From the NCBI RefSeq assembly GCF_020149765.1, contig NZ_CP083808.1, positions 1-64,000 of the forward strand: a stretch of 64,000 nucleotides of DNA. The letters run 5' to 3'. Position numbers and translations under genes: made by a program. The DNA comes from Pantoea agglomerans (GTDB taxonomy: Bacteria; Pseudomonadota; Gammaproteobacteria; Enterobacterales; Enterobacteriaceae). Under the pieces are notes generated by a model that worked only from the letters and a program-made list of their open reading frames with translations, did not search any database and was not told where the DNA came from. Positions 40,252 to 49,492 of this stretch are shown in pieces. Each line of letters opens with the position of its first letter. The first letter of the stretch is position 1.

Positions 40252-42963
40252 ATGAATAACGACCGCAAGAGAGTGCAAAATGCCGCTTTAAAAGCGCGGC
40301 CGTGGTATCAGTATCAAAGCGAAGCCGTTTTCGCCGAGCTTGAAAGCTCCCCGCAGGGGTTATCTGCTGACGAGGCGCAGGCGCGGCTGGCAGACATCGG
40401 CCCCAACACGCTGCCGCAAAAGAAACCCCAGCCGGCCTGGCTGAAGTTTTTGGCCCACTTCAACGATATGCTGATCTATATCCTGCTGGCGGCAGCAGTG
40501 ATTACGGCGATCATGGGCCACTGGGTTGATACCTTTGTGATTCTCGGCGTTGCTGTCATTAACGCCTTTATCGGCTTTATTCAGGAAAGCAACGCCGAGA
40601 AGTCACTGAAGAGCATTCAAAATATGCTCTCCAGCGAAGCGGTGGTGGTGCGCGGCGGCGAAGTGATGACGGTGCCGGGCGAAACCCTTGTGCCTGGCGA
40701 CGTGGTCATGCTGCGTCCCGGCGATCGTATTCCGGCGGATCTGCGCCTCTTCGACGTGCACAACCTGCGCGTGGAAGAGGCTATCCTGACCGGCGAATCG
40801 ACCGTGGTGTCAAAAAGCAGCGCAGCGATTGCAGGGGAAAAAGCGCTGGGCGATCGGCTTAACCTCGCTTTTTCCGGCACCACCGTCAGTTCGGGCACCG
40901 CCTCTGGGGTGACGATCGCCACCGGCCGCGACACCGAGCTGGGTCATATCAACGATATGATGAGCGATATCGAAACCGCCAAAACGCCGCTGCTGCAGCA
41001 GATAGATAAGCTTGGCAAAGCGATCTTTGCGGCGATCCTGCTGATGATGGGCGGGCTGTTTGTGTTTGGTTTTCTGCTGCGCGACATTCCGCTGGCCTCG
41101 CTGGCGCTGTCGGTAATCAGTCTGGCGGTCGCGGCGGTGCCGGAAGGCCTGCCGGCGATTATCTCGATTATTCTCTCACTGGGCGTGCAGTCGATGGCGC
41201 GCAAACAGGCCATCATCCGCAAGCTGCCGACGGTAGAAACCCTGGGCGCAATGTCGGTAATCTGCTCCGATAAAACCGGCACGCTTACCATGAACGAGAT
41301 GACGGTCAAGGCGGTGGTGCTGGCGGAAAGCCAGTGGCGCGTCAGCGGCGACAGCTACGAGCCGGTGGGCGAGATCGTCCCGGCAACGACGGAGAACGGG
41401 CGGACGGCGGCGCAGGATCCGGTGATGGCGCGCTTTCTCACCGCTATTGATATCTGCAACGAAAGCCAGATCCAGCAGGATGCGACAGGGCGCTGGCGCA
41501 TCGTTGGCGGGCCGACCGAGGGCGCGCTGAAAGTACTGGCGGCGAAAGGGGGGATAAAAGCGGCTCAGCAGCAACTGGCCAGCAAGCTGCCCTTCGACTC
41601 GCTCTATAAATATATGGCGGTCAGCGGCGAAGCGGACGGCGAGGCCTGGGTGCTGATGACCGGCGCGCCAGACGTGCTGCTGTCGCTCTGCGCCCATCAG
41701 CAGAGCGCCAGTGGCGCACAGCCGCTGGATCGCGCTTACTGGGAGGCGGCAATTACCCGCTACGCCAGCGAAGGGCTTCGCACCGTGGCGGCGGCGTGGA
41801 AGCGCGTGCCGCATGCCCTCGACTCGCTGGATCATGCGGATCTGCGCGAGGAGATGGTGCTGCTGGGTCTCGCCTGCATGATGGATCCGCCGCGCCCTGA
41901 AGCGGTTGCGGCTATCGACGACTGCCAGCAGGCTGGCATCCGCGTCAAAATGATCACCGGCGATCATCAGGAAACGGCGATGGCGATAGGCAAAATGCTG
42001 GGCATCAGCAACAGCGATAACGCCCTGACGGGGCGCGATCTGGAGCATATGAGCGACAGCGAGCTTGCTCAGGCGGCGCGACAGTACGATATCTTCGCGC
42101 GCACCAGCCCGGAGCATAAGCTGCGTCTGGTGAAGGCGCTCTCTGCCAGCGGTGAAGTGGTTGGCATGACCGGCGACGGCGTCAACGACGCGCCGGCGCT
42201 TAAACAGGCGAGCGTTGGCATCGCAATGGGCATCAAAGGGACAGAGGTGACCAAAGAGGCCGCCGACATGATCCCGGCCGACGACAACTTCGCCACCATT
42301 GCCGCCGCGGTGAAAGAGGGGCGGCGGGTCTACGATAACCTGATTAAAACCATCTTGTTTATTATGCCGACCTGCCTGGCGCAGGGGCTGCTGATTATTA
42401 TTGCAATTCTGATGGGGAACCTGCTGCCGCTGACGCCGGTACAGATCCTGTGGATGAATATGGCAACCTCCGCCACGCTCTCATTTGGCCTGGCCTTTGA
42501 AGCGGCCGAGGCGAACGTGATGCGTCGGCCACCGCGCGACGTCAGCGCCTCCGTAATGGACGGCTATGCCGTCTGGCGCATGATCTTTGTTGGCCTGCTG
42601 ATCTCCGTCAGCGCCTTTGTGCTTGAGGCCTGGCTGCAGACGCGCGGCTATGAGCCGGAATTCATCCGTACCGTGCTGCTGCAGACGCTGGTTACCGCGC
42701 AGTGGGTCTATATGCTGAACTGCCGCAGCGCCAGCCGCTTCTCGCTTGATAGCGGCATGCTGAAAAACCGCGGCATCTGGCTGGTGAGCGGTGTGCTGGT
42801 GCTGCTGCAGGCGCTGATTATCTATCTGCCGCTGATGAATACGCTGTTCGGTACCCGCCCGCTGCCGTTTAAATACTGGCTCATCGCCCTGGTTGTCGGT
42901 GCCGTGCTTTTTAGCATCGTCGAGCTGGAAAAATGGCTGACGCGTCGCTGGCGTCGCGCCTGA
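40252..42963 (+). CDS. P-type cation-transporting ATPase (P2 type)
   Basis: A 903-residue ion pump. Actuator motif TGES near 179, M4 PEGLP near 298, phosphorylation site DKTGT near 339, hinge TGDGVNDAP near 640 and ten predicted helices match the bacterial SERCA/PMR1-like (P2A) branch. The M6 segment reads NMATSATLSFGLAF, without the SERCA acidic pair, so classical two-Ca2+ binding is doubtful; such bacterial pumps have been linked to Ca2+, Mn2+ or Na+. GGAG precedes the ATG. It is monocistronic and ends at a strong terminator. Confidence 0.92.
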   Translation: MNNDRKRVQNAALKARPWYQYQSEAVFAELESSPQGLSADEAQARLADIGPNTLPQKKPQPAWLKFLAHFNDMLIYILLAAAVITAIMGHWVDTFVILGVAVINAFIGFIQESNAEKSLKSIQNMLSSEAVVVRGGEVMTVPGETLVPGDVVMLRPGDRIPADLRLFDVHNLRVEEAILTGESTVVSKSSAAIAGEKALGDRLNLAFSGTTVSSGTASGVTIATGRDTELGHINDMMSDIETAKTPLLQQIDKLGKAIFAAILLMMGGLFVFGFLLRDIPLASLALSVISLAVAAVPEGLPAIISIILSLGVQSMARKQAIIRKLPTVETLGAMSVICSDKTGTLTMNEMTVKAVVLAESQWRVSGDSYEPVGEIVPATTENGRTAAQDPVMARFLTAIDICNESQIQQDATGRWRIVGGPTEGALKVLAAKGGIKAAQQQLASKLPFDSLYKYMAVSGEADGEAWVLMTGAPDVLLSLCAHQQSASGAQPLDRAYWEAAITRYASEGLRTVAAAWKRVPHALDSLDHADLREEMVLLGLACMMDPPRPEAVAAIDDCQQAGIRVKMITGDHQETAMAIGKMLGISNSDNALTGRDLEHMSDSELAQAARQYDIFARTSPEHKLRLVKALSASGEVVGMTGDGVNDAPALKQASVGIAMGIKGTEVTKEAADMIPADDNFATIAAAVKEGRRVYDNLIKTILFIMPTCLAQGLLIIIAILMGNLLPLTPVQILWMNMATSATLSFGLAFEAAEANVMRRPPRDVSASVMDGYAVWRMIFVGLLISVSAFVLEAWLQTRGYEPEFIRTVLLQTLVTAQWVYMLNCRSASRFSLDSGMLKNRGIWLVSGVLVLLQALIIYLPLMNTLFGTRPLPFKYWLIALVVGAVLFSIVELEKWLTRRWRRA

Positions 42964-42969
42964 TTACTT

Positions 42970-43000
42970 AAAAACGCCCTGCGAGCAGGGCGTTTTTTTT
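42970..43000 (+). terminator. Intrinsic terminator of the P-type ATPase
   Basis: AAAACGCCCTGC GAG CAGGGCGTTTT is followed by more Ts. Confidence 0.92.
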
Positions 43001-43270
43001 AGCGCCGGGGAGCGCTTTGTGCAATAACATAATTAGACGATGTGATTAACGAAGGCGGATTATTAATAATCTTGCTGATCCGCTGCATTCTCATGCGTAT
43101 TAAAAGTCATGTTATTTAAGTGTATGATTCAAATGTTATTTTTATGTTTTTTCGCGCGTTGCTTTCTGCTTTCCTCTGTGAATAAATAAAGCCTGCAAAC
43201 ACAACAATATAGCCAGCGGCCCGATCCGCTGCGACTGTCGCCTCTTTTAAAGGCGTTCTGCAGGGAAAAC

Positions 43271-44470
43271 ATGACTGACGAAAAAGCACGGCTGGCCAGG
43301 GAAATAAGCGCCAGAGTGGCTGATATTGAGCCGCAACTTATCGCCATCCGGCGCGATATTCATGCCCATCCCGAACTCGGCTTCGATACGCTGCGCACCG
43401 CGGAGATCGTCGCCAGCTGGCTGCGCGAACATGGCCTGGATCCCAAAACGGGCGTCGGCCGCACCGGCGTGCTGGTGGATATTGTCGGCGCACAGCCGGG
43501 CAAAACGCTGCTGCTGCGCGCGGATATGGACGCGCTGCCGATCCAGGAGCAGACCGGTCTGCCCTTTAGCAGCACCATCCCCGGCAAAATGCACGCCTGC
43601 GGACACGATCTGCATACCGCCACGCTGCTTGGCGTCGCCGCTATCCTGCCGCACTACCGTCAGCAGCTGAAAGGCAGGGTACGCCTTATCTTCCAGCCCG
43701 CTGAGGAAACCCCGGAAAGCGGGGCGGAAGCGATGATTGCCGACGGTGCCGCTGAGGGGGTCGACTGGGCCGTCACGCTGCACAACAAGCCTGAGCTGGC
43801 AGCAGGGGAGGTGGCGCTGACGCGCGGCGGCAGCACCGCATCGAGCGACGAGTTCGACGTGCGGGTGTATGGCGTCTCGACTCACGCCGCGCGGCCCCAT
43901 ATGGGCGTCGATCCCATCGTTGCCACGGCCTCGCTGATTGGCCAGCTGCAAACGCTGATCTCACGCGAGCGCGATCCGGCTCACTCTGCGGTGCTGACCA
44001 TCGGCCATATTCAGGGCGGCGCCACGCATAACATCATTCCCGACAGCTGTTTGCTTCAGGGCACCATCCGCACCAAATCGCCGCAGGTGCGCGCCGATAT
44101 GGAGAGTTCGTTCCGCCGCGTATGCGCTGGCGTCGCGCTGGCGATGAACGTGCGCGTCGAGGTGGACTATCAGCGCGGCGTGCCGCCACTGATGAATGAT
44201 GACCGGCTGATCGACGCGCTGGAGGGGATCCTTTCGCATCAGTTCGGCAAATCCATCGTCGCGAAACCGAGCGACAGCTTTGGCGCGGAAGATTTTTCAC
44301 TGTTTACCGAGCGCGCGCCGGGCTGCCAGATCCATATCGGCTCCGCCACGCCGGGGCGCGACGACCACCTGCATAACTCCGACTATCAGCCCGATGAGCG
44401 CAGCATTGCCGCTGGCGCTCAGGCGCTGGTGCGCCTGTCGGTCGATCTGCTTTCTGACAATAATAACTGA
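43271..44470 (+). CDS. M20-family amidohydrolase (aminoacylase/IAA-amino-acid hydrolase type)
   Basis: A 399-residue cytoplasmic metallohydrolase. HAHPELGFDTLRTAEIV, the metal-site MHACGHDLHTA near 105 and PAEETPESGAEAMIADGA near 142 identify the M20D group that cleaves N-acyl amino acids (hippurate, IAA-amino acids, N-acetyl amino acids). It heads a five-gene run with an amino-acid ABC importer and only 10 bp to the binding-protein gene, so it probably hydrolyses the imported compound. AGGGA precedes the ATG. Confidence 0.9.
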   Translation: MTDEKARLAREISARVADIEPQLIAIRRDIHAHPELGFDTLRTAEIVASWLREHGLDPKTGVGRTGVLVDIVGAQPGKTLLLRADMDALPIQEQTGLPFSSTIPGKMHACGHDLHTATLLGVAAILPHYRQQLKGRVRLIFQPAEETPESGAEAMIADGAAEGVDWAVTLHNKPELAAGEVALTRGGSTASSDEFDVRVYGVSTHAARPHMGVDPIVATASLIGQLQTLISRERDPAHSAVLTIGHIQGGATHNIIPDSCLLQGTIRTKSPQVRADMESSFRRVCAGVALAMNVRVEVDYQRGVPPLMNDDRLIDALEGILSHQFGKSIVAKPSDSFGAEDFSLFTERAPGCQIHIGSATPGRDDHLHNSDYQPDERSIAAGAQALVRLSVDLLSDNNN

Positions 44471-44480
44471 GGATATCACT

Positions 44481-45329
44481 ATGATGATGCGCAAAGGGCT
44501 GTTCGCAGCCACCCTGGCTCTGGGCCTGGCGGCCGTACCGGCGCTCAGCCTGGCAAAAGATTTCGGCACCCTGAAGTTCGCCACCGAAGGCAGCTATCCT
44601 CCGTTCAACCAGACCACGCCGAACGGCAAGATCGTCGGCTATGAGCCCGATATCGTGGCTGAGCTGGCGAAGCGCGTCGGCTTTAAATATGAAATCAGCG
44701 CCCAGAAGTGGTCAGGCATGATCCCCGGTCTGATCGACGGTAAATATGACGCCGTTATCGATGCGGTGACGGTTACGCCGAAGCGCGCCGAAGCTATCGA
44801 CTTTACCCAGCAGTACACCGTCAGCGTCTCCAGCTTTGTCACGGCCAAAAACTCACCGCTGGAGACGCTGCCCGGCAGCGGCAGCGTGGTCACCGCCGAT
44901 GACGCCGCGGGCATGCAGAAAGCGATCGACGAGTTGAAAACCACCTTCAAGGGCAAAACTATCGCGGTGCAGGTCGCCACCATTCAGGCGGACTTCCTGC
45001 AAAAATATCTGGCAGACGTTGCCACCATCCGCACCTATCAGGCCGGCCCGGAAACCTACGCCGACCTGCTGAACGGCCGCGTGGACGCGGTAATGGCGTC
45101 GCGCACTAACCTTAACGCCTTTGTGAAAAAGCATGCGTCCGCCATCAGCAGCAGCGGCTACGGTTTTAGCGGCGGCGTGCTGGGGGCGGGATCGGCGATC
45201 GGCCTGCGCAAAGGCAACGCCGAGCTGAAGGCGGCGCTGGATGAGGCGCTCGCCGCGATGATCAAAGATGGCACGCTGAGCAAACTTTCCGTTAAATGGT
45301 TCGGCGAAGACGTCGCGCCGAAAGCCTGA
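44481..45329 (+). CDS. Polar amino-acid ABC transporter substrate-binding protein
   Basis: A 282-residue periplasmic protein: signal peptide (MMMRKGLFAATLALGLAAVPA, cleavage near SLA-K), then the SBP_bac_3 pattern KFATEGSYPPFNQTTPNGKIVGYEPDI, WSGMIPGLIDGKYDAVID and FTQQYTVS. GAGGA lies before the ATG. Position between the M20 hydrolase and the two permeases suggests an amino acid or amino-acid conjugate as ligand. Basic amino acids or opine-like compounds are possible. Confidence 0.92.
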   Translation: MMMRKGLFAATLALGLAAVPALSLAKDFGTLKFATEGSYPPFNQTTPNGKIVGYEPDIVAELAKRVGFKYEISAQKWSGMIPGLIDGKYDAVIDAVTVTPKRAEAIDFTQQYTVSVSSFVTAKNSPLETLPGSGSVVTADDAAGMQKAIDELKTTFKGKTIAVQVATIQADFLQKYLADVATIRTYQAGPETYADLLNGRVDAVMASRTNLNAFVKKHASAISSSGYGFSGGVLGAGSAIGLRKGNAELKAALDEALAAMIKDGTLSKLSVKWFGEDVAPKA

Positions 45330-45335
45330 TAGCCG

Positions 45336-46061
45336 ATGTTGACGCAAATCGACTGGCAGCTGATTGGCTTCGGCGACGAAGGCTGGGGCGGCGTGCTGCT
45401 GAGTGCCGCTACTGTAACGGTTACCGTTTCGCTCTGCGCCTGGCTGCTGGGGGCGGCGCTGGGCAGCCTGCTGTGCTGGATGCAGATTGCCGGTTCGCGC
45501 TGGCAGCAACGGCTGGCGTCGGGTTATATCACGGTGTTTCGCGGCGTGCCGGAGCTGCTGGTCATCTACCTGTTTTACTTCGGTGGACGCCAGGTGCTCT
45601 CCTCGGCTGGCACCGCGCTGGGCATGCAGGGGCCGTTTGATATTAACGGCTTTATCGCCGGCGCGATCGCCATTGGCCTGATCTCGGGCGCCTATCAGAG
45701 CGGCGTCTTTCGCGGCGCCTTTTACGCCATTCCGCGCGGCACGCTGGAGGCGGCAACGGTAACGGGGATGGGGCGGATGATGCTGTTCCGCCGCATGATC
45801 GTCCCTCAGGCGCTGCGCACCGCGCTGCCGGGAATGGGCAACCAGTGGCAGTCGGTGATCAAAGAATCGGCGCTGGTCTCCGTGACCGGGCTGGTGGAAA
45901 CCATGAATCAGATCACCATGGCCGCCAACTCTACGCAGATGTCGTTTTTCTTCTACAGCGTCGGCGCCGTGATCTATCTGATTATTACCACCTGCTCAGA
46001 CTGGGTGTTTCGCGCGGTAGAGAAATTTGCCATGCGCGGCCAGCAGCGCGCCAACGTGTAA
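45336..46061 (+). CDS. Amino-acid ABC transporter permease (HisQ-type)
   Basis: A 241-residue inner-membrane protein with about five helices. The EAA loop reads GTLEAATVTGMGRMMLFRRMIVPQALR, and FRGVPELLVIYLFYFGGRQ is typical of the first subunit of the His/Lys/Arg/opine importers. It starts 6 bp after the binding-protein stop with a poor ribosome site, so coupling to upstream translation is likely. Confidence 0.92.
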   Translation: MLTQIDWQLIGFGDEGWGGVLLSAATVTVTVSLCAWLLGAALGSLLCWMQIAGSRWQQRLASGYITVFRGVPELLVIYLFYFGGRQVLSSAGTALGMQGPFDINGFIAGAIAIGLISGAYQSGVFRGAFYAIPRGTLEAATVTGMGRMMLFRRMIVPQALRTALPGMGNQWQSVIKESALVSVTGLVETMNQITMAANSTQMSFFFYSVGAVIYLIITTCSDWVFRAVEKFAMRGQQRANV

Positions 46062-46070
46062 GGAAAGCCA

Positions 46071-46754
46071 ATGGACCTCCCTTTTTTGCAGGAAACCCTG
46101 CTGGCGCTGCTCAAAGGCCTGCCGCTGACCGTTAATCTGGCCCTGCTGTCGCTGCTGGGCGGCGGCCTGCTGGCGCTGGGACTGAATCTGCTGCGGCAGA
46201 CGCGCGTCGGCGCCTGGATAGCCCGCTTCTACGTCTGGCTGTTTCGCGGTACGCCGCTGCTGATTCAAATTTTTATGATCTACTACGGGCTGGGCAGTTT
46301 GCCGGCGGTGCGCGAAAGCGTGCTGTGGCCGCTGCTGCGCGATCCCTACTGGTGCGGCTTGCTGGCACTGATCCTCAACGACGCAGCCTATACCTCAGAG
46401 ATCCTGCGTGGCGGCCTCAATGCGGTAAGCCCTCAGTCGCTGGAGGCGGCGAAAGTCTGCGGGATGCCATCGCACAAGATTTTCACGCGCATTACGCTGC
46501 CGATCGCCATCCGCCAGGCGCTGCCCGCCTACAGCAACGAGATTATCTCAATGCTTAAATCTACCTCGCTGGTCAGTACCATCAGCCTGATGGAGATGAC
46601 CGGTATCGCCGACTCTATCGTCTCCTCTACCTTTCGCGCGCTGGAGGTTTTCCTCAGCGCGGCGGCGATCTATCTGCTGCTCAGCATACTGGTGAGCAAA
46701 GGCGTCTCTCTGCTGGAGCGGCGCCTCTCCCCCTACTACTTTGGAGCGCGTTGA
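46071..46754 (+). CDS. Amino-acid ABC transporter permease (HisM-type)
   Basis: A 227-residue permease with about five helices. FRGTPLLIQIFMIYYGLG and the EAA loop SLEAAKVCGMPSHKIFTRITLP are clear. It pairs with the preceding permease as a heterodimer. Its stop overlaps the ATPase start (TGATG). Confidence 0.92.
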   Translation: MDLPFLQETLLALLKGLPLTVNLALLSLLGGGLLALGLNLLRQTRVGAWIARFYVWLFRGTPLLIQIFMIYYGLGSLPAVRESVLWPLLRDPYWCGLLALILNDAAYTSEILRGGLNAVSPQSLEAAKVCGMPSHKIFTRITLPIAIRQALPAYSNEIISMLKSTSLVSTISLMEMTGIADSIVSSTFRALEVFLSAAAIYLLLSILVSKGVSLLERRLSPYYFGAR

Positions 46755-47533
46755 TGACCCAACCCACCATCAAGCTGAGCCATCTCAGAAAAAGCTATGC
46801 GGGACATGAAGTGCTGCACGATATCAGCCTGACGGCGCAGGATGGCGATGTTATCTCGCTGATCGGCGCCAGCGGCTCGGGCAAAAGTACGCTGCTGCGC
46901 TGTATTCCCTTTCTGGAAGTGCCGCAGGCGGGCGTCATCGCCGTGGGCGAGAACAGCGTCACGCTGGATAATCCCGACGAAAAGCTCAGCCGCGCGCAGC
47001 GTCAGCGCATCAAGCTGATGCGAATGCAGCTCGGCTTTGTGTTTCAGAGCTTTAACCTCTGGCCCCATAAGACGGTGATAGAGAACATCATCGAAGCGCC
47101 GGTGCAGGTGCAGAAGCGCAGCGTTAAAGAGGCGACGGAAGAGGCCGAGGCGCTGCTGCATAAAGTGGGTCTTTACACGAAGCGCGACGCCTGGCCGTCC
47201 CAGCTGTCGGGCGGCCAGCAGCAGCGCGTGGCGATCGCGCGCGCGCTGGCGCAGCAGCCGAAGGCGATTCTGTTCGATGAGCCGACCTCGGCGCTCGATC
47301 CCGAACTGGTGGGCGAGGTGCTGCGCGTTATTCGCGGCCTGGCGGAGGAGGGCCGCACGATGATCATCGTCACGCACGAGATGGGCTTCGCGCGCGACGT
47401 GTCGAACAAAGCGGTGTTTCTGCATCAGGGCATAGTGGAAGAGGAGGGCGCGCCGGAGCAGCTCTTTCTCGATCCCATTTCGCCCCGCTGTCGTGCGTTT
47501 GTGAACAGCCACTTTCAGCGCAACGCGAGCTAA
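46754..47533 (+). CDS. Amino-acid ABC transporter ATPase (HisP/GlnQ-type)
   Basis: A 259-residue ABC ATPase. Walker [10 protein letters not shown] near 37-45, Q-loop [12 protein letters not shown] near 97, signature LSGGQQQR near 150 and Walker [16 protein letters not shown] near 172 are intact. The HisP-type insert [14 protein letters not shown] is present. It is the last gene of the operon; the start overlaps the permease stop. The downstream ASCH gene is convergent. Confidence 0.94.
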   Translation: MTQPTIKLSHLRKSYAGHEVLHDISLTAQDGDVISLIGASGSGKSTLLRCIPFLEVPQAGVIAVGENSVTLDNPDEKLSRAQRQRIKLMRMQLGFVFQSFNLWPHKTVIENIIEAPVQVQKRSVKEATEEAEALLHKVGLYTKRDAWPSQLSGGQQQRVAIARALAQQPKAILFDEPTSALDPELVGEVLRVIRGLAEEGRTMIIVTHEMGFARDVSNKAVFLHQGIVEEEGAPEQLFLDPISPRCRAFVNSHFQRNAS

Positions 47534-47545
47534 CCGCCGTCAGAT

Positions 47546-47959
47546 CTATACCACCTCGACCAGCTGGAAGGTTTCGAACACCAGTTCCATCTCGGGGTGA
47601 AAGGTGCCTTCGTTCTGGAAAAAGCGCTGATGCTCGCGGCGCCAGCTCTCCAGGCTGAGATCGTCCTCACCTTCCAGCATCGCCATCTCCGGCGTCACGC
47701 GGTCGAAGCGGGTCAGAAACAGGCCGGTGGTGCGGATAACGCAGCGCGGCTGACCCGCACCGTCCAGGATAATGCTGTAGCCGCCAGGCTCAGGCTTCGA
47801 TTCCTCATCCTGCCACATCTGCAGTGAGCCGCAGCTCGCCATTTTTTTACCGGCGATTACCAGCGTAACCAGACGGTCGGCCAGCTCGGCCGAGTCGCCG
47901 AACGCCCACGCGTTCGCCTCAGGGTACTTATCGATCAACTGCTCCAGAGAAACGGACAT
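47546..47959 (-). CDS. ASCH-domain protein
   Basis: A 137-residue soluble protein of the ASCH/PUA-like group: AWAFGDSAELADRLVTLVIAGKKMASCG at the N-terminus (the conserved GKK turn), ILDGAGQPRCVIRTT in the middle and the final SWRREHQRFF and MELVFETFQLVEVV. ASCH proteins bind or process RNA; YqfB-type members hydrolyse N4-acetylcytidine. GGGAG lies 7 nt before the ATG. The frame is open for another 119 codons upstream, encoding hydrophobic sequence; see the next entry. Confidence 0.85.
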   Translation of the reverse strand: MSVSLEQLIDKYPEANAWAFGDSAELADRLVTLVIAGKKMASCGSLQMWQDEESKPEPGGYSIILDGAGQPRCVIRTTGLFLTRFDRVTPEMAMLEGEDDLSLESWRREHQRFFQNEGTFHPEMELVFETFQLVEVV

Positions 47960-48316
47960 CAGATCACTCCCGATCGGGTGCGCCGCGGCTGCCGTTCGCG
48001 CGCGTAACGACGCACAAAACAAACGCAGGCTGGCCAGCGGCAAAGGTAAGGTAAACAGCTGCAGCCACAGCGGGGGATAAACCGCATCGACGCCGTGGTT
48101 CTGCAAACTGTTGTAGAGCTTAACCGGAATGGCCTGCGCTAAACAGGCAAAGATCATCGCGACGGCGAATTTGCCGATTGCGTGCGCCCAGACGCGCGCC
48201 ACCGCAGTCGCCAGGTCTGGCGCGGCGAGCGGCAGCGACAGCAGCAAAACATCGCCACGGCGATGCGCCCTGGTAGTGCGCCAATAAAAAGGGCCAGTTA
48301 CCAACCCGTTCAGCAC
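47960..48316 (-). CDS. Possible membrane protein in frame with the ASCH gene
   Basis: From a GTG at 48316 the frame runs without a stop into the ASCH start. It reads hydrophobic segments (VLLLSLPLAAPDL, FAVAMIFACLAQAIPV, PLWLQLFTLPLPLASLRLF) with GC-rich third positions that look coding. It could be the 3' part of a decayed membrane-protein gene whose stop has been lost, or a chance open frame. No family recognised and no good ribosome site at the GTG. Confidence 0.3.
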
Positions 48317-48925
48317 CGGTATGCGCCAGCCGCGAACCCTGTATTTTCAGGTAAGAAGCAGCGTTAATAAAGGAGAGGCAGAGGGGCAACCAGGTAGTTA
48401 ATTACGATCTCAGCCTGCACCTTCTGGTTTTTAACTTTTAACTGCCATAAGGTTCTTCATTAATTAATTAATGGGCCGGTAAGTGTCATCAATAGCGTCA
48501 TGGTGTAACAGAAGATTTCTGTCTGGCTATATTTCGTAAAGCGCGATAGCGGGTAATCGCTTATTTTCTCGCTGGAGAAAAAGAAAAAATCCGGCGGGAA
48601 GCGCAGGCTCTGCCGATATTTCCATCATCTTATAAATTCCTTTCAGCAGGAAATAATGGCCCTTCTTTGCAGTTTTATTCTGCGCCGCTTCACCTGCGTG
48701 GTGACTGCTCCACGGCATAAAAGGGTGACAAAAAGCGGTGCGCTCCCTCGGCAGCAGCCTCTCGCGGCCCCGGCGCTGAGCGATTTTTCATCGCCGCTAA
48801 GGTGGTGATTAACGGATACTCATCAATAATAAGTGAGACGGTAAAGGCTACCGTCTGGTGTCAAAAGAGAATGTGGCGCTGCGCAACTGGTCAGCGCCCT
48901 CCTTACTGATAACATGAGGTAATCC
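48317..48925. other. Intergenic, mostly AT-rich
   Basis: No strong gene. The first part may hold the remains of the upstream end of the hydrophobic frame. A 33-codon minus-strand ORF (48527-48628) has an AAGGA 9 nt before its ATG but no other support. The right end should carry the promoter of the second padC. Confidence 0.35.
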
Positions 48926-49450
48926 ATGACTATCGCTTCGCTTAACGAGTCATCCCGCGATCTTTCGCAGTTTGTCGGTACGCATTTTGTCTACACCTAC
49001 GATAACGGCTGGAAGTATGAGTGGTACGCACGCAACGAAACCACCTGCGACTACCGCATCCATCAGGGGCTGGTGGGCGGCCGCTGGGTTACTCATCAGA
49101 AAATGAATGCCGTGCAGTTCGCACCCGGCATCTTCAAGGTGGACTGGCATGAGCCGACCGGCACCTGCGTTAGCCTGCTGTTTGATTTGAACCGCAAACT
49201 GCTGCACGGCACCATCTTCTTTCCGCAGTGGATCGCCGGCGAAGGCCAGCATCCTGAAAAAACCATCTGCTACCAGAATGAGTTTATCGACGATATGCAT
49301 CGCTTCAGAGATGAAGGCCCGGCCTATCCCTATGTCATCATTCCCGAGTTCGCCGAAGTCACCTATATGAAAAATGAAGGGCCGGATAACGACAGCGTTA
49401 TCAACTGCGCGCCAGGCCAACTGCCTGAAAATTTCTTTGAAGGGAAATAG
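48926..49450 (+). CDS. padC: Phenolic acid decarboxylase (copy 2)
   Basis: A 174-residue PAD enzyme with the same active-site frame as copy 1 (HFVYTYDNGWKYEWY, CDYRIHQGLVGGRWVT, VDWHEPTGTCVSL, HGTIFFPQWI) but substantially diverged, with an insertion (AGEGQH) before PEKTICYQNEF and a longer N-terminus. It decarboxylates hydroxycinnamic acids; the differences may mean a different substrate range. GAGGT precedes the ATG. Unlike copy 1 it has no adjacent LysR or PadR gene. Confidence 0.93.
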   Translation: MTIASLNESSRDLSQFVGTHFVYTYDNGWKYEWYARNETTCDYRIHQGLVGGRWVTHQKMNAVQFAPGIFKVDWHEPTGTCVSLLFDLNRKLLHGTIFFPQWIAGEGQHPEKTICYQNEFIDDMHRFRDEGPAYPYVIIPEFAEVTYMKNEGPDNDSVINCAPGQLPENFFEGK

Positions 49451-49457
49451 CTGCGTC

Positions 49458-49492
49458 GATCTGCCGCGATGCGTCGCGGCAGATCGCCTTTA
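49458..49492 (+). terminator. Terminator of padC copy 2
   Basis: A perfect 12-bp stem, GATCTGCCGCGA / TCGCGGCAGATC, with a TGCG loop is followed by GCCTTT. Confidence 0.75.

Noticed and set aside
48527..48628. A 33-codon minus-strand ORF with AAGGA before its ATG
   Set aside because: Ribosome site is good but composition is weak and no family, terminator or context supports it; left as part of the intergenic description.
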